Below are positions 10,490 through 21,610 of a stretch of 64,000 nt of DNA, in pieces. The notes below the pieces were generated by a model that worked only from the letters and a program-made list of their open reading frames with translations, searched no databases and was not told where the DNA came from. The position numbers and the translations under genes were made by a program. Within the stretch, counting starts at the first letter, position 1, and each line of letters begins with the position of its first letter. Source of the DNA: Hordeum vulgare subsp. vulgare. Lineage: Eukaryota > Streptophyta > Magnoliopsida > Poales > Poaceae. The stretch lies in NCBI RefSeq assembly GCF_904849725.1, contig NC_058521.1, positions 101,108,244 through 101,172,243 on the forward strand, read 5' to 3'.

Positions 10490-11429
10490 AGACATCTTCC
10501 CAATTGTGTCACTTGCGAGTTGGCCCATGTAGCACATGGACCCGATGGATCATCCTCTCTCCCTTCATCGTTAGATTCACCTTACTGTTTGCTTTCGCGG
10601 GGACCCCACAATTTTGCTTTTTTCTTCATCCGCCCCTCCTCCTCCCACCTATTTTCTCGTTTGTCGTTTTCCTAGCAACACACCCTTCTCTCATACGGGA
10701 CATCTCATGATTCACCCAAGTCCTCAAGATCTTAGTGGACCCATGACAAGGGCACGTGCATGCACCATATAAATCGAGGTTACTATACTCCACTTTGAGC
10801 CTCGTATCCATTTAAATTAGACATGACTACTACCTCAATTTGAAACACTGCTTAGGCATGAAGGCATTAGCACATAAGGAAGTGTCCGAAGGTAACACCA
10901 TGACAAGGGTGTGTTGCTTGGAACGTGGGAATGCGTCAAAGATAGAAAGAAGTGCTCCCCTTGGTCGCTCCTGCGGGCAACCAGGGAGCGAACCCTAGCA
11001 TGCCGCCAACGCCTCTCACCGGTGTACCCTTCCCTTGACGTCGTCAGCACAAATCGCCGGGTGAAGCCTGCGCGGCTCGGCGGCGGTAGGGCCCTCTTCC
11101 TCCTCCTCCTGATCGGGTTGCGTGGGTCATCACACCGATGGGAGCTCGAGCTTGCGGTCGTTATGGGCGACGCGATGAGGCGGCAAGATGGCGCGTCAAG
11201 GCGATAGGACGGCAACACTCGATGCACGGGCTGGCGCGGTGGGGGCGACCAAGCACGGGGAGGCACGCGTAGGGCGACGTAGCACGGGTGCATTAGGGAG
11301 GCTGCAGATTTGGCGACTTCGGGGCAACGGCCTTGAGGCAGCTTCGTGCTCACGGGAATCCGACGCTGGGGGCAAAGCAGTCGCCCGAGGTGGTGGTGTC
11401 AGGCGGCCAGGTGTGGCTGTGCAGGGGGG
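10490..11429. other. Unassigned low-copy-looking DNA, GC-rich in its right half
   Basis: No transposon hallmark is recognised. The left half is mixed, with a TATA-like ATATAAAT near 10768. From about 10960 the sequence is very GC-rich. A 172-codon minus-strand frame (11353-10835) crosses it but shows no known domain and has the Arg/Pro/Ser bias of GC-rich shadow frames. It could be host DNA next to the Harbinger element or part of an unrecognised repeat. Confidence 0.4.
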
Positions 11430-11573
11430 TGTTGGAAATATGCCCTAGAGGCAATAATAAATTAGTTAGTATTATATTTCCTTGTTCATAATAATCGTTT
11501 ATTATCCATGCTAGAATTGTATTGATTGGAAACACAAATACATGTGTGGATACATAGACAAAATACTGTCCTT
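11430..11573 (+). repeat. Truncated Copia LTR start (Angela/WIS type)
   Basis: It begins TGTTGGAAATATGCCC and follows the LTR for about 140 bases up to the usual ACACTGTCCCTAG region, then breaks into unrelated sequence. The plus orientation differs from Copia 1 and 2, so it comes from a separate insertion that was later deleted. Confidence 0.8.
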
Positions 11574-12674
11574 GGTAGGTGGGCGTGGCGGCTCCTGTGC
11601 GGCACGTGCAAAACACGCGCTCTGGGCACACATGGAACCTGTTCGACAGAATGCCAGGGTGATCAAGAGGGCTTTGGTGCAAGTGAAACTTACCATATCC
11701 ACTGCTGAGGGTGGTGTAGAGCTATTGCACAAGATGGTTTGGTCATTGGGGCAACTTCACAATACAAATTGAAAAGCATGCCAAATCTATTGATGGGTAT
11801 AAGGTCCTTGACAGAATGCCATGGACATCTAGAAAGGTTTTATGGCCACCAAATTTTCTAGTCCAAGGTCTCTTTGGATGCTAATAACGGTGGCAAGGTT
11901 AGCTTTTGAAAATCAAAAACTTGTTAGTGCAATAATTTGAGAAAAACAATCCTGGGCAGCATCTTAGGGAGGTTAAAATAGGGGCTTAATAAATCAAAAA
12001 GGGGTTGATCTCCTAGACTTAAGGGTTTTATAGGGTTCTCTATGAGCAGTAAAATTTTCAGAAGCTTTGGGGTAGAAAACAATAGGGTTGTAGTGCAAAC
12101 TGCAAAACTGGTCCAGAACAGAAAATAGGATATGGTGCTCAAAGTTTTCAAAACACCAAAGTGAGTTTTTGCATAAAAGTGATTTATATGAACTCCTTGA
12201 CAACTCCAAATTTTAGTAGAATTTTTGGAGAAGTATAGGTAGGGTTTGTAGTACAAAACAATAAATTGGTCAAGAATAGGAAAGAAGATAATGAGCTCAT
12301 TTTTTCCAAAACACTTGGCTAAGTTTTTGCATAAAATAGACCCAGGGGCATCATAGGTCATCCACAAATTTTGTGAAATTTTTAAAAGAAGTTACCAAAT
12401 GGTTAAAGTTCAAATCAGATCTTTAAGGAATTAAGAATTCAATTTTGAATAAATGAAACTTAAAAGAAAATATTTATAGAAAGGCCTTCACTGGTTTGGA
12501 AATGAAGGGTAAAATATTTGAGGCAAACACTCAAGTCAAATAATATTTTTCAAAACTCCTACTTAGGAAAGAGATTTTTTTTGACAAAATCAAGCAAAGA
12601 ACGGATTTGAAAACAACAAAAACCCAAAAAATAAAAAATAAAAATAACCATGGCTAAATTTTTGGGGTGTTACA
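11574..12674 (-). repeat. Truncated AT-rich LTR (Gypsy or unclassified)
   Basis: The right edge reads GGGTGTTACA. On the minus strand this is an LTR start TGTAACACCCC followed by AAAAATTTAGCCATGG. The left end is lost against the Copia LTR fragment. No coding sequence is seen. The piece contains a diverged tandem duplication (12081-12190 and 12238-12340), both copies ending near TTTTTGCATAAAA. It cut off the 3' half of Copia 2. The left boundary is uncertain by tens of bases. Confidence 0.55.
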
Positions 12675-13640
12675 TGTAGGCTCCACAGATACAACTTCCT
12701 GTGCTGCGCTACTCTCGGGTTGAAGTGAAGGTTCAACAACCTCATCAAGTTCTATCTTCCTCCAACTCAATTCTTTTGAGAGGAACTCTTTCACAAGAAA
12801 TGTTCTGTTTTTAGCGACAATCAGTTTGCCTTCGGATCTGAGATAGAAGGTGTACCCAACTGTCTCTTTTTGGTATCCTATGAAGACACATTTCTCCAAT
12901 TTGGGTTCGAGCTTTTCAGGCTGAAGCTTTTTGACAAAAGCATCACATCCCCAAACTTTAAGAAACGACACCTTTGGTTTCTTACCAAACCACGGTTCAT
13001 ATGGTGTCGTCTCAATGGATTTTGATGGTGCCCTATTTAAAGTGAATGTAGTTGTCTCTAATGCATAACCCCAAAATGATAATGGCAAATCGGCAAGAGA
13101 CATCATAGAATGCACCATATCCAATAAAGTACGATTATGATGTTCACACACACCATTACGCTGTGGTGTTCCATGCAGTTTCAACCGTGAAACAATTCCA
13201 CATTGTCCCAAGTGAGTGCGAAACTCATAACTCAGATATTCTCCTCCTCGATCACATCGTAGGAATTTGATCTTCTTTTTATGATGATTTTCGACTTCAC
13301 TCTGAAATTGCTCGAACTTTTCAAACGTTTCAGACTTGTGTTTCATCAAGTAAATATAACCATATCTACTCAAGTCATCGGTGAAGGTGAGAAAATAATG
13401 ATATCCACCCCGCGCCTCAATGCTCATCGGACCGCACACATCAGTATGTATGATTTCCAATAAGTCACTTGCTCGCTCCATCGTTCTGGAGAACGGAGTT
13501 TTGGTCATCTTGCCCATGAGGCATGGTTCACATGTGTCAAGTGATTCAGAATCAAGTGAATCCAAAAGTCCATTAGCATGGAGCTTCTTCATGCCCTTTA
13601 CATCAATATGACCTAAGCGGTAGTGCCACAAGAAAGTTGT
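12675..13640 (-). pseudogene. Copia 2 integrase, almost intact, cut at its C-terminus
   Basis: A frame of over 320 codons runs without a stop: WHYRLGHIDVKGMKKLH with CEPCLMGK (zinc-binding HHCC), IIHTDVCGPMS and LRCDRGGEYLS (the two catalytic Asp), NGVCEHHNRTLLDM (Glu), then CVFIGYQKETVGYTFYLRS. The whole D,D,E core is present, better preserved than in Copia 1. The element ends after SVEPT, where the following bases already belong to the neighbouring LTR and supply a chance stop. Confidence 0.88.
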
Positions 13641-14060
13641 ACTATCATTATCAAGTCTACATCTTTTGGCATCAATGTATGAACATGTGTGTCATTACTA
13701 GCGATATTCAATAGAAACAAACCCTTCAAATTGGGTGCATGACCATAAAAGATATTACTCATATAAATTGAACAACCATTATTCTCTGATTTAAATGGGT
13801 AACCGTCTCACAATAAACAAGATCCATATATAATGTTCATGCTTAATGCAGGCACTAAATAACAATTATTGAGGTTCATCACTAATCTCTATGGTTATTG
13901 AAGTGAGAGCGTGTCGGCGGCGATCGCATCAACCTTGGAACCATTTCCCACGCGCATCATCACTTCATCCTTCGCTTACCTTCATCTATTCCATAGTTCT
14001 TGTTTTGAGTTGCAAATGTGAGCAAACGAACCGGTATCAAACACTCAAGCACTACAATGA
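13641..14060 (-). pseudogene. Copia 2 protease region, with stops
   Basis: The minus strand reads VFDTGSFAHICNSKQ, with the DTG active site near 14035. A TGA replaces the Trp just before it, and further stops follow (RLVMNLNNCYLVPALSMNI and YMSNIFYGHAPNLKGLFLL are recognisable). It joins the integrase frame at about 13640. Confidence 0.75.
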
Positions 14061-14941
14061 GAGTTGGTGAGGTACACATCAATAACATGTATATCATACA
14101 TACCTTGTTTGGTGTTGCCCGCCCTCTTGTGTGCCAGATACTTGGGGCAGTTCCGCTTCCAGTGACCAGTCCCCATGCAATGATAGCACTCAATTTCTGG
14201 CTTGGGCCAAGCCTTAGGTTTCTTCACGGGAAGGGAAACAACTTTGACACTCTTCTTGAAGTTACCTTTCTTGCCCTTTCCATTTTTCTTGAAACTGGTG
14301 GTATTATTGACCATCAACACTTGATGTTCTTTCTGGATTTCTGAATCAGCGACTTTCAGCATCACAAACAGCCCGGCGACTGATTTATTTATCCCTTGCA
14401 TGTTGTAGTTGAGCAGAAAGCTTTTGTAGCTTGGTGGAAGTGATTGGAGAACTCTGTCAGTGATCGCCTCTGGCTGGAAAACAATTCCCAACTCAGCCAT
14501 TCGGTTGGCACACCCAGACATTCTGAGTAAATGCTTACTCATAGACCCATTCTCCTCCATCTTGCAAGCATGGAACTTACCGGAGGTCTCATACCTCTTG
14601 ACCCAGGCATTCTTCGCAAAGTTAAACTTCATTTCCTAGAACATCTCATATGCTCCATGACGTTTAAAACATCTTTAAAGTCCCGGTTCTAAACCATACA
14701 AGATCACATACTGAACTACTGAGTAGTCATCCAAATGCGACTGCTACACGTTGATAACGTTTTAAGCCGCTAGGAAGAGGGGTGCATCACCTAGCGGTGC
14801 ATCAAGGACATAGCTATTTTGGTAAACCATGAGGACAAGCCTCAGATTACGGGCCCAGTCAAAAAAGTTGCTCCCATCATATTTCATCTTAGCTATCTCT
14901 AGGAACGCATTGAAATTCAAGGGTGCTACTGCGAGAGCCAT
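14045..14941 (-). pseudogene. Copia 2 gag, with stops in the N-terminal half
   Basis: It starts MALAVAPLNFNAFLE at 14941. Stops interrupt it before 14632. The last 195 codons are open and end in a complete CCHC knuckle (CYHCMGTGHWKRNCPKY), unlike the broken knuckle of Copia 1. Lys-rich linkers (KKNGKGKKGNFKK) precede it. Confidence 0.85.
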
Positions 14942-16144
14942 TGATCTACAACATAAATTTGCAAAGACTACTTAGACTATTGGTCAAGATAATGAGTTTA
15001 GTTAGTCATATTACTAAAAACTCCCACTCAAATTGACATCCCTCTAGTCATTTGAGTGACACATGATCCAAATCCACTAGCCCAAGTCTGATCATCACGT
15101 GAGATGAGCTGGTTTCAATGGTGAACATCTTCATGTTGATCATATCAACTATATGACTCATGTTCGACATTTCGGTCTCTTGTGTTCCGATTCCATGTAT
15201 GTACATGCTAGGCTCGTCAAGTTTAACCCGAGTGTTCTGCATGTGCAAAACTGTCTTGCACCCGTTGTATGTGAACGTAGAGTCTGTCACACCCGATCAT
15301 CACGTGGTGTCTCGAAACGACGAACTTTCGCAACGGTGCACACTTGGGAAGAACACAATTTTTATCTTGAAATTTAGTGAGGGATCACCTTATAATGCTA
15401 CCATCGTCCTAAGAAAAACAAGGTGCATAAAAAGGATTAACATCACATGCAAATCATAAGTGACATGATATGGTCATGATCTTGTGCTTTTGATCTTCAT
15501 CTCCAAAGCACCGGCGCCATACCACGATCTTCATCATCATGATCTCCATCACTATGCTACCATCAAGGTTGTCGCGCCATCTATACTTGTACTACTATTG
15601 CTACTAATTTAGCGATAAACTAAATCATCACCAAGCGCTCAAAAATTAAAGACAACCCTATGGCTCCTATCGGTTCCCGTAGGATCGACATGCAAGTCGA
15701 TATTAACTATTATATATACATCATCATGTCTTTGGCCATATCATATCACATGCATACCCTACAAAAACAAGTTAGACGTCCTCTAATTTGTTGTTGCAAG
15801 TTTTATGTGGCTGCTATAGATATCCAGCAAGAATGTTTCTTACCTATGCAAAACCACAACGGTGATATGCACGTTGCTATTTAACCTTATACAAGGACCG
15901 CCTTTTGTCGAATCCATTCAACTAAAGTAGGAGAGACAGACACCCACCAACCATCTTTATGCAACAAGTTGCATGTTAGTCGATGGAGACGGTCTCTCGT
16001 ACGTGGACGAGTAAAGTTGGTCCGGACCGCTTCATCCAACAATATCGCCGAATCAACAAAAGACTAAGGAGGGAAGCAATTTGAATATCAACGCCCACAA
16101 ACTCCTTTGTGTTCTACTCAATATGTCATCCACGCATAGACCTA
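14942..16144 (-). other. Untranslated leader of Copia 2
   Basis: Non-coding stretch between the primer site and gag, recognisably related to 7008-8243 in Copia 1 and to the leader starting at 63668. Confidence 0.8.
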
Positions 16145-16156
16145 GCTCTGATACAA
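16145..16156 (-). promoter_or_regulatory. Primer binding site of Copia 2
   Basis: The minus strand reads TTGTATCAGAGC, one change from the tRNA-Met site TGGTATCAGAGC, directly beside the 5' LTR. Confidence 0.75.
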
Positions 16157-17421
16157 CTGTTGGATAGCGTTGCATGGGAAACAAAAAATTTCCTACGTGC
16201 AAACACGATCTATCCATGGTGATGACCATCTAGGAGAGGAGAGATTGAATCTACATACCCTTGTAGATTGCTAAGCGGAAACATTCAAGAACGCGGTTGA
16301 TGTAGTAGTACGTCTTTGCGATCCAATCACGAACCATCCTGGGATCTCCCGATCAAGTGCCGAACGGACGACACCTCCGCGTTCAACACAAGTACAACTT
16401 GGTGACGCCTTCACCTCCTTGATCTAGTGAGCAATGGTGAAGTATTATCCCGAGTCCTCCGGAAGCACAACTGCATGGTGAGGTGTTGGTGGTGATAGCT
16501 CAGCAGGGCTTTGCCGTTGGGTTTTGGAGGAGAGAAACTACGAGGGAGAGGAGGTGCAGTGACGCATAAAGATTCTCGTGTGGCTGCCGCTGTCTACCTC
16601 TCTATATATAGGGGGAATGGAGAGGGGAGGGTGCCCTAGGGTTTCCCTTCAGGGGCTGGCGGACAAGGAAGGGGAGGGGCGGCAGCCAGGGTTGGGTGGC
16701 CCCTCCCACTTGGGTGCCTTACCAAACAAGTTGGGCTGGTGGCGCCCCAAGAGGAGCCCACCCCCTTCGGCCAAAGTTGGTTAGGGAGAGGGGTTGGACC
16801 CAGCCCCCTGGTGGGCTGCGGTGCCCCCTCTACTTGGCCCATGAGGCCCCCAAACAATTGTCGGGGCCTCCCAAAACTCCTTTTGGTACTCCGTGATTCC
16901 CTCGGTACACCTCGGAACACTTCCGGACTCTGATGACCTTCATCCTATATATCAATCTTCACCTTCGGACTATTTCGGAGTTCCTCGTCACATCAGGGAT
17001 CTCATCCGGGACTCCGAACAACCTTCGGTCACCAACACTATGACTCAATTGTGCTTATATCGTCACCGAACCTTATGTGTGTGGACCCCGCGCGTTCGAG
17101 AACTATGCAGACATGACCGAGACACTCTTCGGTCAATAACTAATAGCGGGACCTGGATGCCTGATACGTCTCCAACGTATCTATAATTTTTATGGTTTCA
17201 TGCTATTATCTTGTCAAACTTTGGATGTTTTGTATGCCTTTTATATCTTTTTTGGGACTAACTTATTAACTCAGTGCCAAGTGCCAGTTCCTGTTTTTTC
17301 CGTGTTTTTGACCCTTTTCAGAGGAGGATTTTAAATGGAGTCCAAACGGAACGAAACTTCCAAAAAGATTTTTCCCGAAACAGAAGAAGCTCCGGGAACT
17401 TGAGAACCAAGGCAGGGGGTC

Positions 17422-17512
17422 ACCAGGGGCCCCACAAGCCTGGGAGGTGCGGGCGCCCCTTAGCCGCGGCCAGGGGGACGCGCCTCCCAGGCTTGTGGGC
17501 TCCCTGGGCCAC
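17422..17512 (+). repeat. GC-rich inverted repeat in the U3 region of the solo LTR
   Basis: The arms GGCCCCACAAGCCTGGGAGG and CCTCCCAGGCTTGTGGG face each other across a GC-rich loop, just upstream of the TATA box. Equivalent structures lie in the LTRs of elements B and C. Confidence 0.7.
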
Positions 17513-18014
17513 CTCTGCCCTAGGTCTTTCGCCTATATATTCCCAAAAATTCCAGAAAAAATCAGGAAATCATCGAAAGTACTTTTCCGCCGCCGCAAGC
17601 TTTTGTCTCCGCAAGATCCCATCTGGGGCATGTTCTGGTGCCCTGCCGGAGGGGGATTCGGATACGGAGGGCTTCTTCATCAACACCATGACCTCTCCGA
17701 TGATGCGTGAGTAGTTCACCATAGACCTACAGGTCCATAGCTAGTAGCTAGATGGCTTCTTCTCTCTCTTGGATCTTCAATACAAAGTTCTCAATGATCT
17801 TCATGGAGATCTATCCGATGTAATATTCTTTTGCGGTGTGTTTGTCGAGATCCGATGAATTGTGGATTTATGATTAGATTATCTATGAATCTTATTTGAG
17901 TTTCTTCTGATCTCTTATATGCATGATTTCATATCCTTGTAATTCTCTTCGAGTTGTGGGTTTTGTTTGGCCAACTTGATCTATGATTCTTGCAATGGGA
18001 TAAGTGCTTGGTTT

Positions 18015-19786
18015 TGTTGGGTAACGTAGCATAAATTCAAAAAATTTCTACGCATATTCAGATCTTCCTATGGAGAGACCAACAATGAGAGAGGGGTAAG
18101 AGCATCTTCATACCTCTGAAGATCGCTAAGCGGAAGCGTTACTAGAACACGGTTGATGGAGTCGTACTCGCGGCGATTCACATCGCGGTGTGATTCCGAT
18201 CTAGTGCCGAACCACGGCACCTCCGCGTTCAACACACGTGTAGCCCGGTGACGTCTCCCGCACCTTGATCCAGCAAGGAGGAGGGAGAGGTTGGGGAAGA
18301 ACTCCAGGAGCACGACGGCGTGGTGTCGATGGAGAGACGAGGTCTCCCGGGAGGGCTTCGCCAAGCACCGGCAGAGAGGAGGAAGAAGAAGGGCAGGGCT
18401 GCACCGAGGGAGAGGGAGAAGTCTGTCTCCCAAGGGCCAAAACCCCTCTCTATTTATAGGAGGAGGGGGAGGGGGTGCGCCACCCCTAGGGTTCCCCCTA
18501 GGTGGTGCGGCAGCCACCAGATGGGAGAGGGGGGGCGGCGGCGGCTAGGGTGGGAGTGGGTGGCGCACCACCTGGTGGGCCTAAGGCCCACCTGCGCCTA
18601 GGGTTGCCCCCTCTCCCCACCACTTGCGCATTGAGCTGGGTGTGGGAGGCGCACCAGCCCACCTAGGGGCTCGTTCCCTCTCGCACTTGGCCCATCTAGC
18701 CTCTTGGGGTCGTTGCCCCCTTTCAGTGGACCCCCGGGGCCACCTCCGATGGTCCCGGTACGTTACCGGTGACGCCCGAAACACTTCCGGCTTCCAAACC
18801 CATCCATCCTATATATCAATCTTTACCTCCGGACCATTTCGGAGCTCCTCGTGACGTCTGGGATCTCATCCGGGACTCCGAACAACTTTCGGTAACCTCA
18901 TATAACAATTCCCTATAACCCTAGCGTCATCGAACCTTAAGTGTGTAGACCCTATGGGTTCGGGAGACAGGCAGACATGACCGAGACACCTCTCCGGCCA
19001 ATAACCATCAGCGGGGTCTGGATACCCATGGTGGCTCCCACTTGCTCCACGATGATCTCATCGGATGAACCACGATGTCAAGGATTCAATCAATCCCGTA
19101 TACGATTCCCTTTGTCTGTCGGTATAGAACTTGCCCGAGATTCGATCGTCGGTATACCAATACCTTGTTCAATCTCGTTACCGGTAAGTCTCTTTACTCG
19201 TTCTGTAGCACGTCATCGTGTGACTAACTCCTTAGTCACATTGAGCTCATGATGATGTTCTACCGAGTGGGCCCAGAGATACCTCTCCGTCACACGGAGT
19301 GACAAATCCCGATCTCGATTCGTACCAACCCAACAGACACTTTCGGAGGTACCCGTAGTGCACCTTTATAGTCACCCAGTTACGTTGTGACGTTTGATAC
19401 ACTGAAAGCACTCCTACGGTAACCGGGAGTTGCACAATCTCACGGTCGAACGAAAAGACACTTAACATTAGAAAAGCTTTAGCATACGAACAATACGATC
19501 TAGTGTTATGCTTAGGATTGGGTCTTGTCCATCACATCATTCTCCCAATGATGTGATCCCGTTATCAATGACATCTAATGCCCATGATCAGGAAACCATG
19601 ATCATCTATTGACTAACAAGCTAGCCAACTAGAGGCTTTGCTAGGGACATATTGTGATCTATTTATTCACACATGTATTACTGTTTCCTGTTAATACAAT
19701 TATAGCATGAACAATAGATGATTATCATGAACAAGGAAATATGATAATAACCATTTTATTATTGCCTCTAGGGCATATTTCCAACA
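18015..19786 (-). mobile_element. Copia solo LTR (Angela/WIS group)
   Basis: 1772 bp from TGTTGGGTAACG to GCATATTTCCAACA on the + strand, so the LTR itself reads on the minus strand. The duplication GGTTT is exact (18010-18014, 19787-19791). No internal sequence or second LTR is present. It sits inside the Gypsy solo LTR and is therefore younger than it. Confidence 0.92.
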
Positions 19787-20785
19787 GGTTTTGGGTTCAT
19801 ATCATGCGGTGTCCTCACCCAATGACCGAAGGGGTAGTGAGGCACGCATCGTTTTGTTGCCATCAAGGGTAAAAAGATGGGGTTTTCATCATTGGTTTGA
19901 GATTATCCCTCTATATCATGTCATGTTGCTTAATGCGTTACTCTGTTTGTCATGAACTCAATATACTGGATGCATGCTGGATAGCGGTCGATGTGTGGAG
20001 TAATAGTAGTAGATGCAGGAAGTATCGGTCTACTTGTCTCGGACGTGATGCCTATATGTATGATCATTGCCTTAGATATCGTCATGACTTTGCACGGTTC
20101 TATCAATTCCTCGACAGTAATTTGTTCATCCACCGTAATATTTGCTATTTTGAGAGAAGCCTCTAGTGAACACTATGGCCCCCGGGTCTACATCACACCA
20201 TATTTTCAGCCTTACTCTTTTACTTCGTTGCACTTTCCGCCTTCAGATCTCACTTTGCAATCAATCTTGAAGGGATTGAAAACCCCTTTATAGCGTTGGG
20301 TGCAAGCTCTTTTGTGTTTGCGCAGGTACTCTGGACTTGACGAGATTCTCCTACTGGATTGATACCTTGGTTCTCAAAGTGAGGGAAATACTTACTGCTC
20401 CTGTGCTGCACCATCCTTTCCTCTTCAAGGGAAAAACCAACGCAAGCCCAGTCTCCGTGAACGTGCCAATTTTTGGCGCTGTTGTCTCTTGCCGTAGCAA
20501 TGCCCATATTGGTTCCTACATATTGTATGAATATCTTTCATCGGTCGAACCTCAGTGTCAAGGATTCAAACAATCTCGTATGTTATTCCCTTTGTCCATT
20601 GGTATGTTACTTCCCGAGATTCGATCGTTGGTATTTCCAAACCTAGCTCAATCTCGTTACCGACAAGTCTCTTTACTCGAGCCATAATACAAGATCCCGT
20701 GACCAACTCCTTAGTCACATTGCTTGCAAGGTCACTGTGATGTTGTATTACCGAGTGGGCCCAGAGATACCTCTCCGTCACACGG

Positions 20786-21610
20786 TGTCGATGCACTAAA
20801 GACTGGGGTCCCTAGTGCCCCAGACTTGTGCACGGGCGCAAAGGGCCCCTGACGACAGGGCGTGGCAGAGTCCAAAACAAGATGCGCCCCCAAGGTTACC
20901 AAGGCCCCGGCAAGCCTGCCTTGCTGGGAGGATAACCAAGGCCACGCCCATTTAGTGGGCGTGATGAAGTCACCAGGCACGAGGCCTCGGCAAACCTCCT
21001 TTGCCGGGAAGACAACCGAAGCCCCCGGCAAGCTTCCTTGCCGGGACAAAGACCCAAGGCCCCGGCAAGCTCCCTTGCCGGGATGGCGGGCTAGGCACTA
21101 GAGGGCAACCGCCCTTGCCACAATGCCACCGCCCCCAAATTCTAGCGCATTCCGCATGCGCCAGCGCGGCATCCAGGTGTCGAAACGCTTGGACACATGT
21201 CTTTGCCAGCACGTCGCTGACAAAGACAAGACGTGCATTTAATGCACCTAACATCGGTAGATGGATAAGCACCGCTTTAGGTTCACTGTAAATTCTCATG
21301 AACCTACCTCCGAGCACTGTAGGTGGCCCCTTTGCCTATAAAAGGAGGCCCTTAGCTCATTCACAAGGGGTTAGACTCTTTGGAAATTGGCCAGAAGACG
21401 GTTATCATCAGTAACTGTAACGAACAATGAAACGCTTAATACGATCAGATGAGCAGGATGTAGGGTTTTACGAGTAAACGACCCGAACCTGGGTAAAAAG
21501 GCTTGCCGGGTGTTGATAGTTAGCTCCGCTCTGAACGTTGTCTTTCCCCGCCCTACGATCACAAGGGTATCACATTGATTCCCATAGGTGTCGACCTAAC
21601 AACGCCGACA
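20786..21610 (+). repeat. 5' LTR of element F
   Basis: It contains several copies of a GC-rich motif with CCGGCAAGC and CTTGCCGGG arms (for example near 20909, 21028 and 21062) that can fold back on themselves. The element reads left to right. Confidence 0.88.
21337..21343 (+). promoter_or_regulatory. TATA box in the 5' LTR of element F
   Basis: TATAAAA lies within GCCTATAAAAGGAGG. The 3' LTR has TAGAAAA at the same place (24516-24522), a point change that would weaken that copy. Confidence 0.65.

Larger units (their letters stand above)
17163..20499 (+). mobile_element. Gypsy (Athila-lineage) solo LTR, same family as element B
   Basis: It starts TGATACGTCTCCAACGTATC and ends CTTGCCGTAGCA, with an exact ATGCC duplication (17158-17162, 20500-20504). 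After removal of the Copia solo LTR inside it (18015-19786) it is 1560 bp, the same as the LTRs of element B (1562 and 1552 bp), to which it aligns throughout. Only one LTR and no internal sequence remain, the product expected of LTR-LTR recombination. A TATA box lies near 17533-17540, downstream of a GC-rich inverted repeat. Confidence 0.9.

Noticed and set aside
10835..11353. 172-codon minus-strand frame as a host gene
   Set aside because: Arg/Pro/Ser-biased, no domain, no convincing promoter or splice signals.
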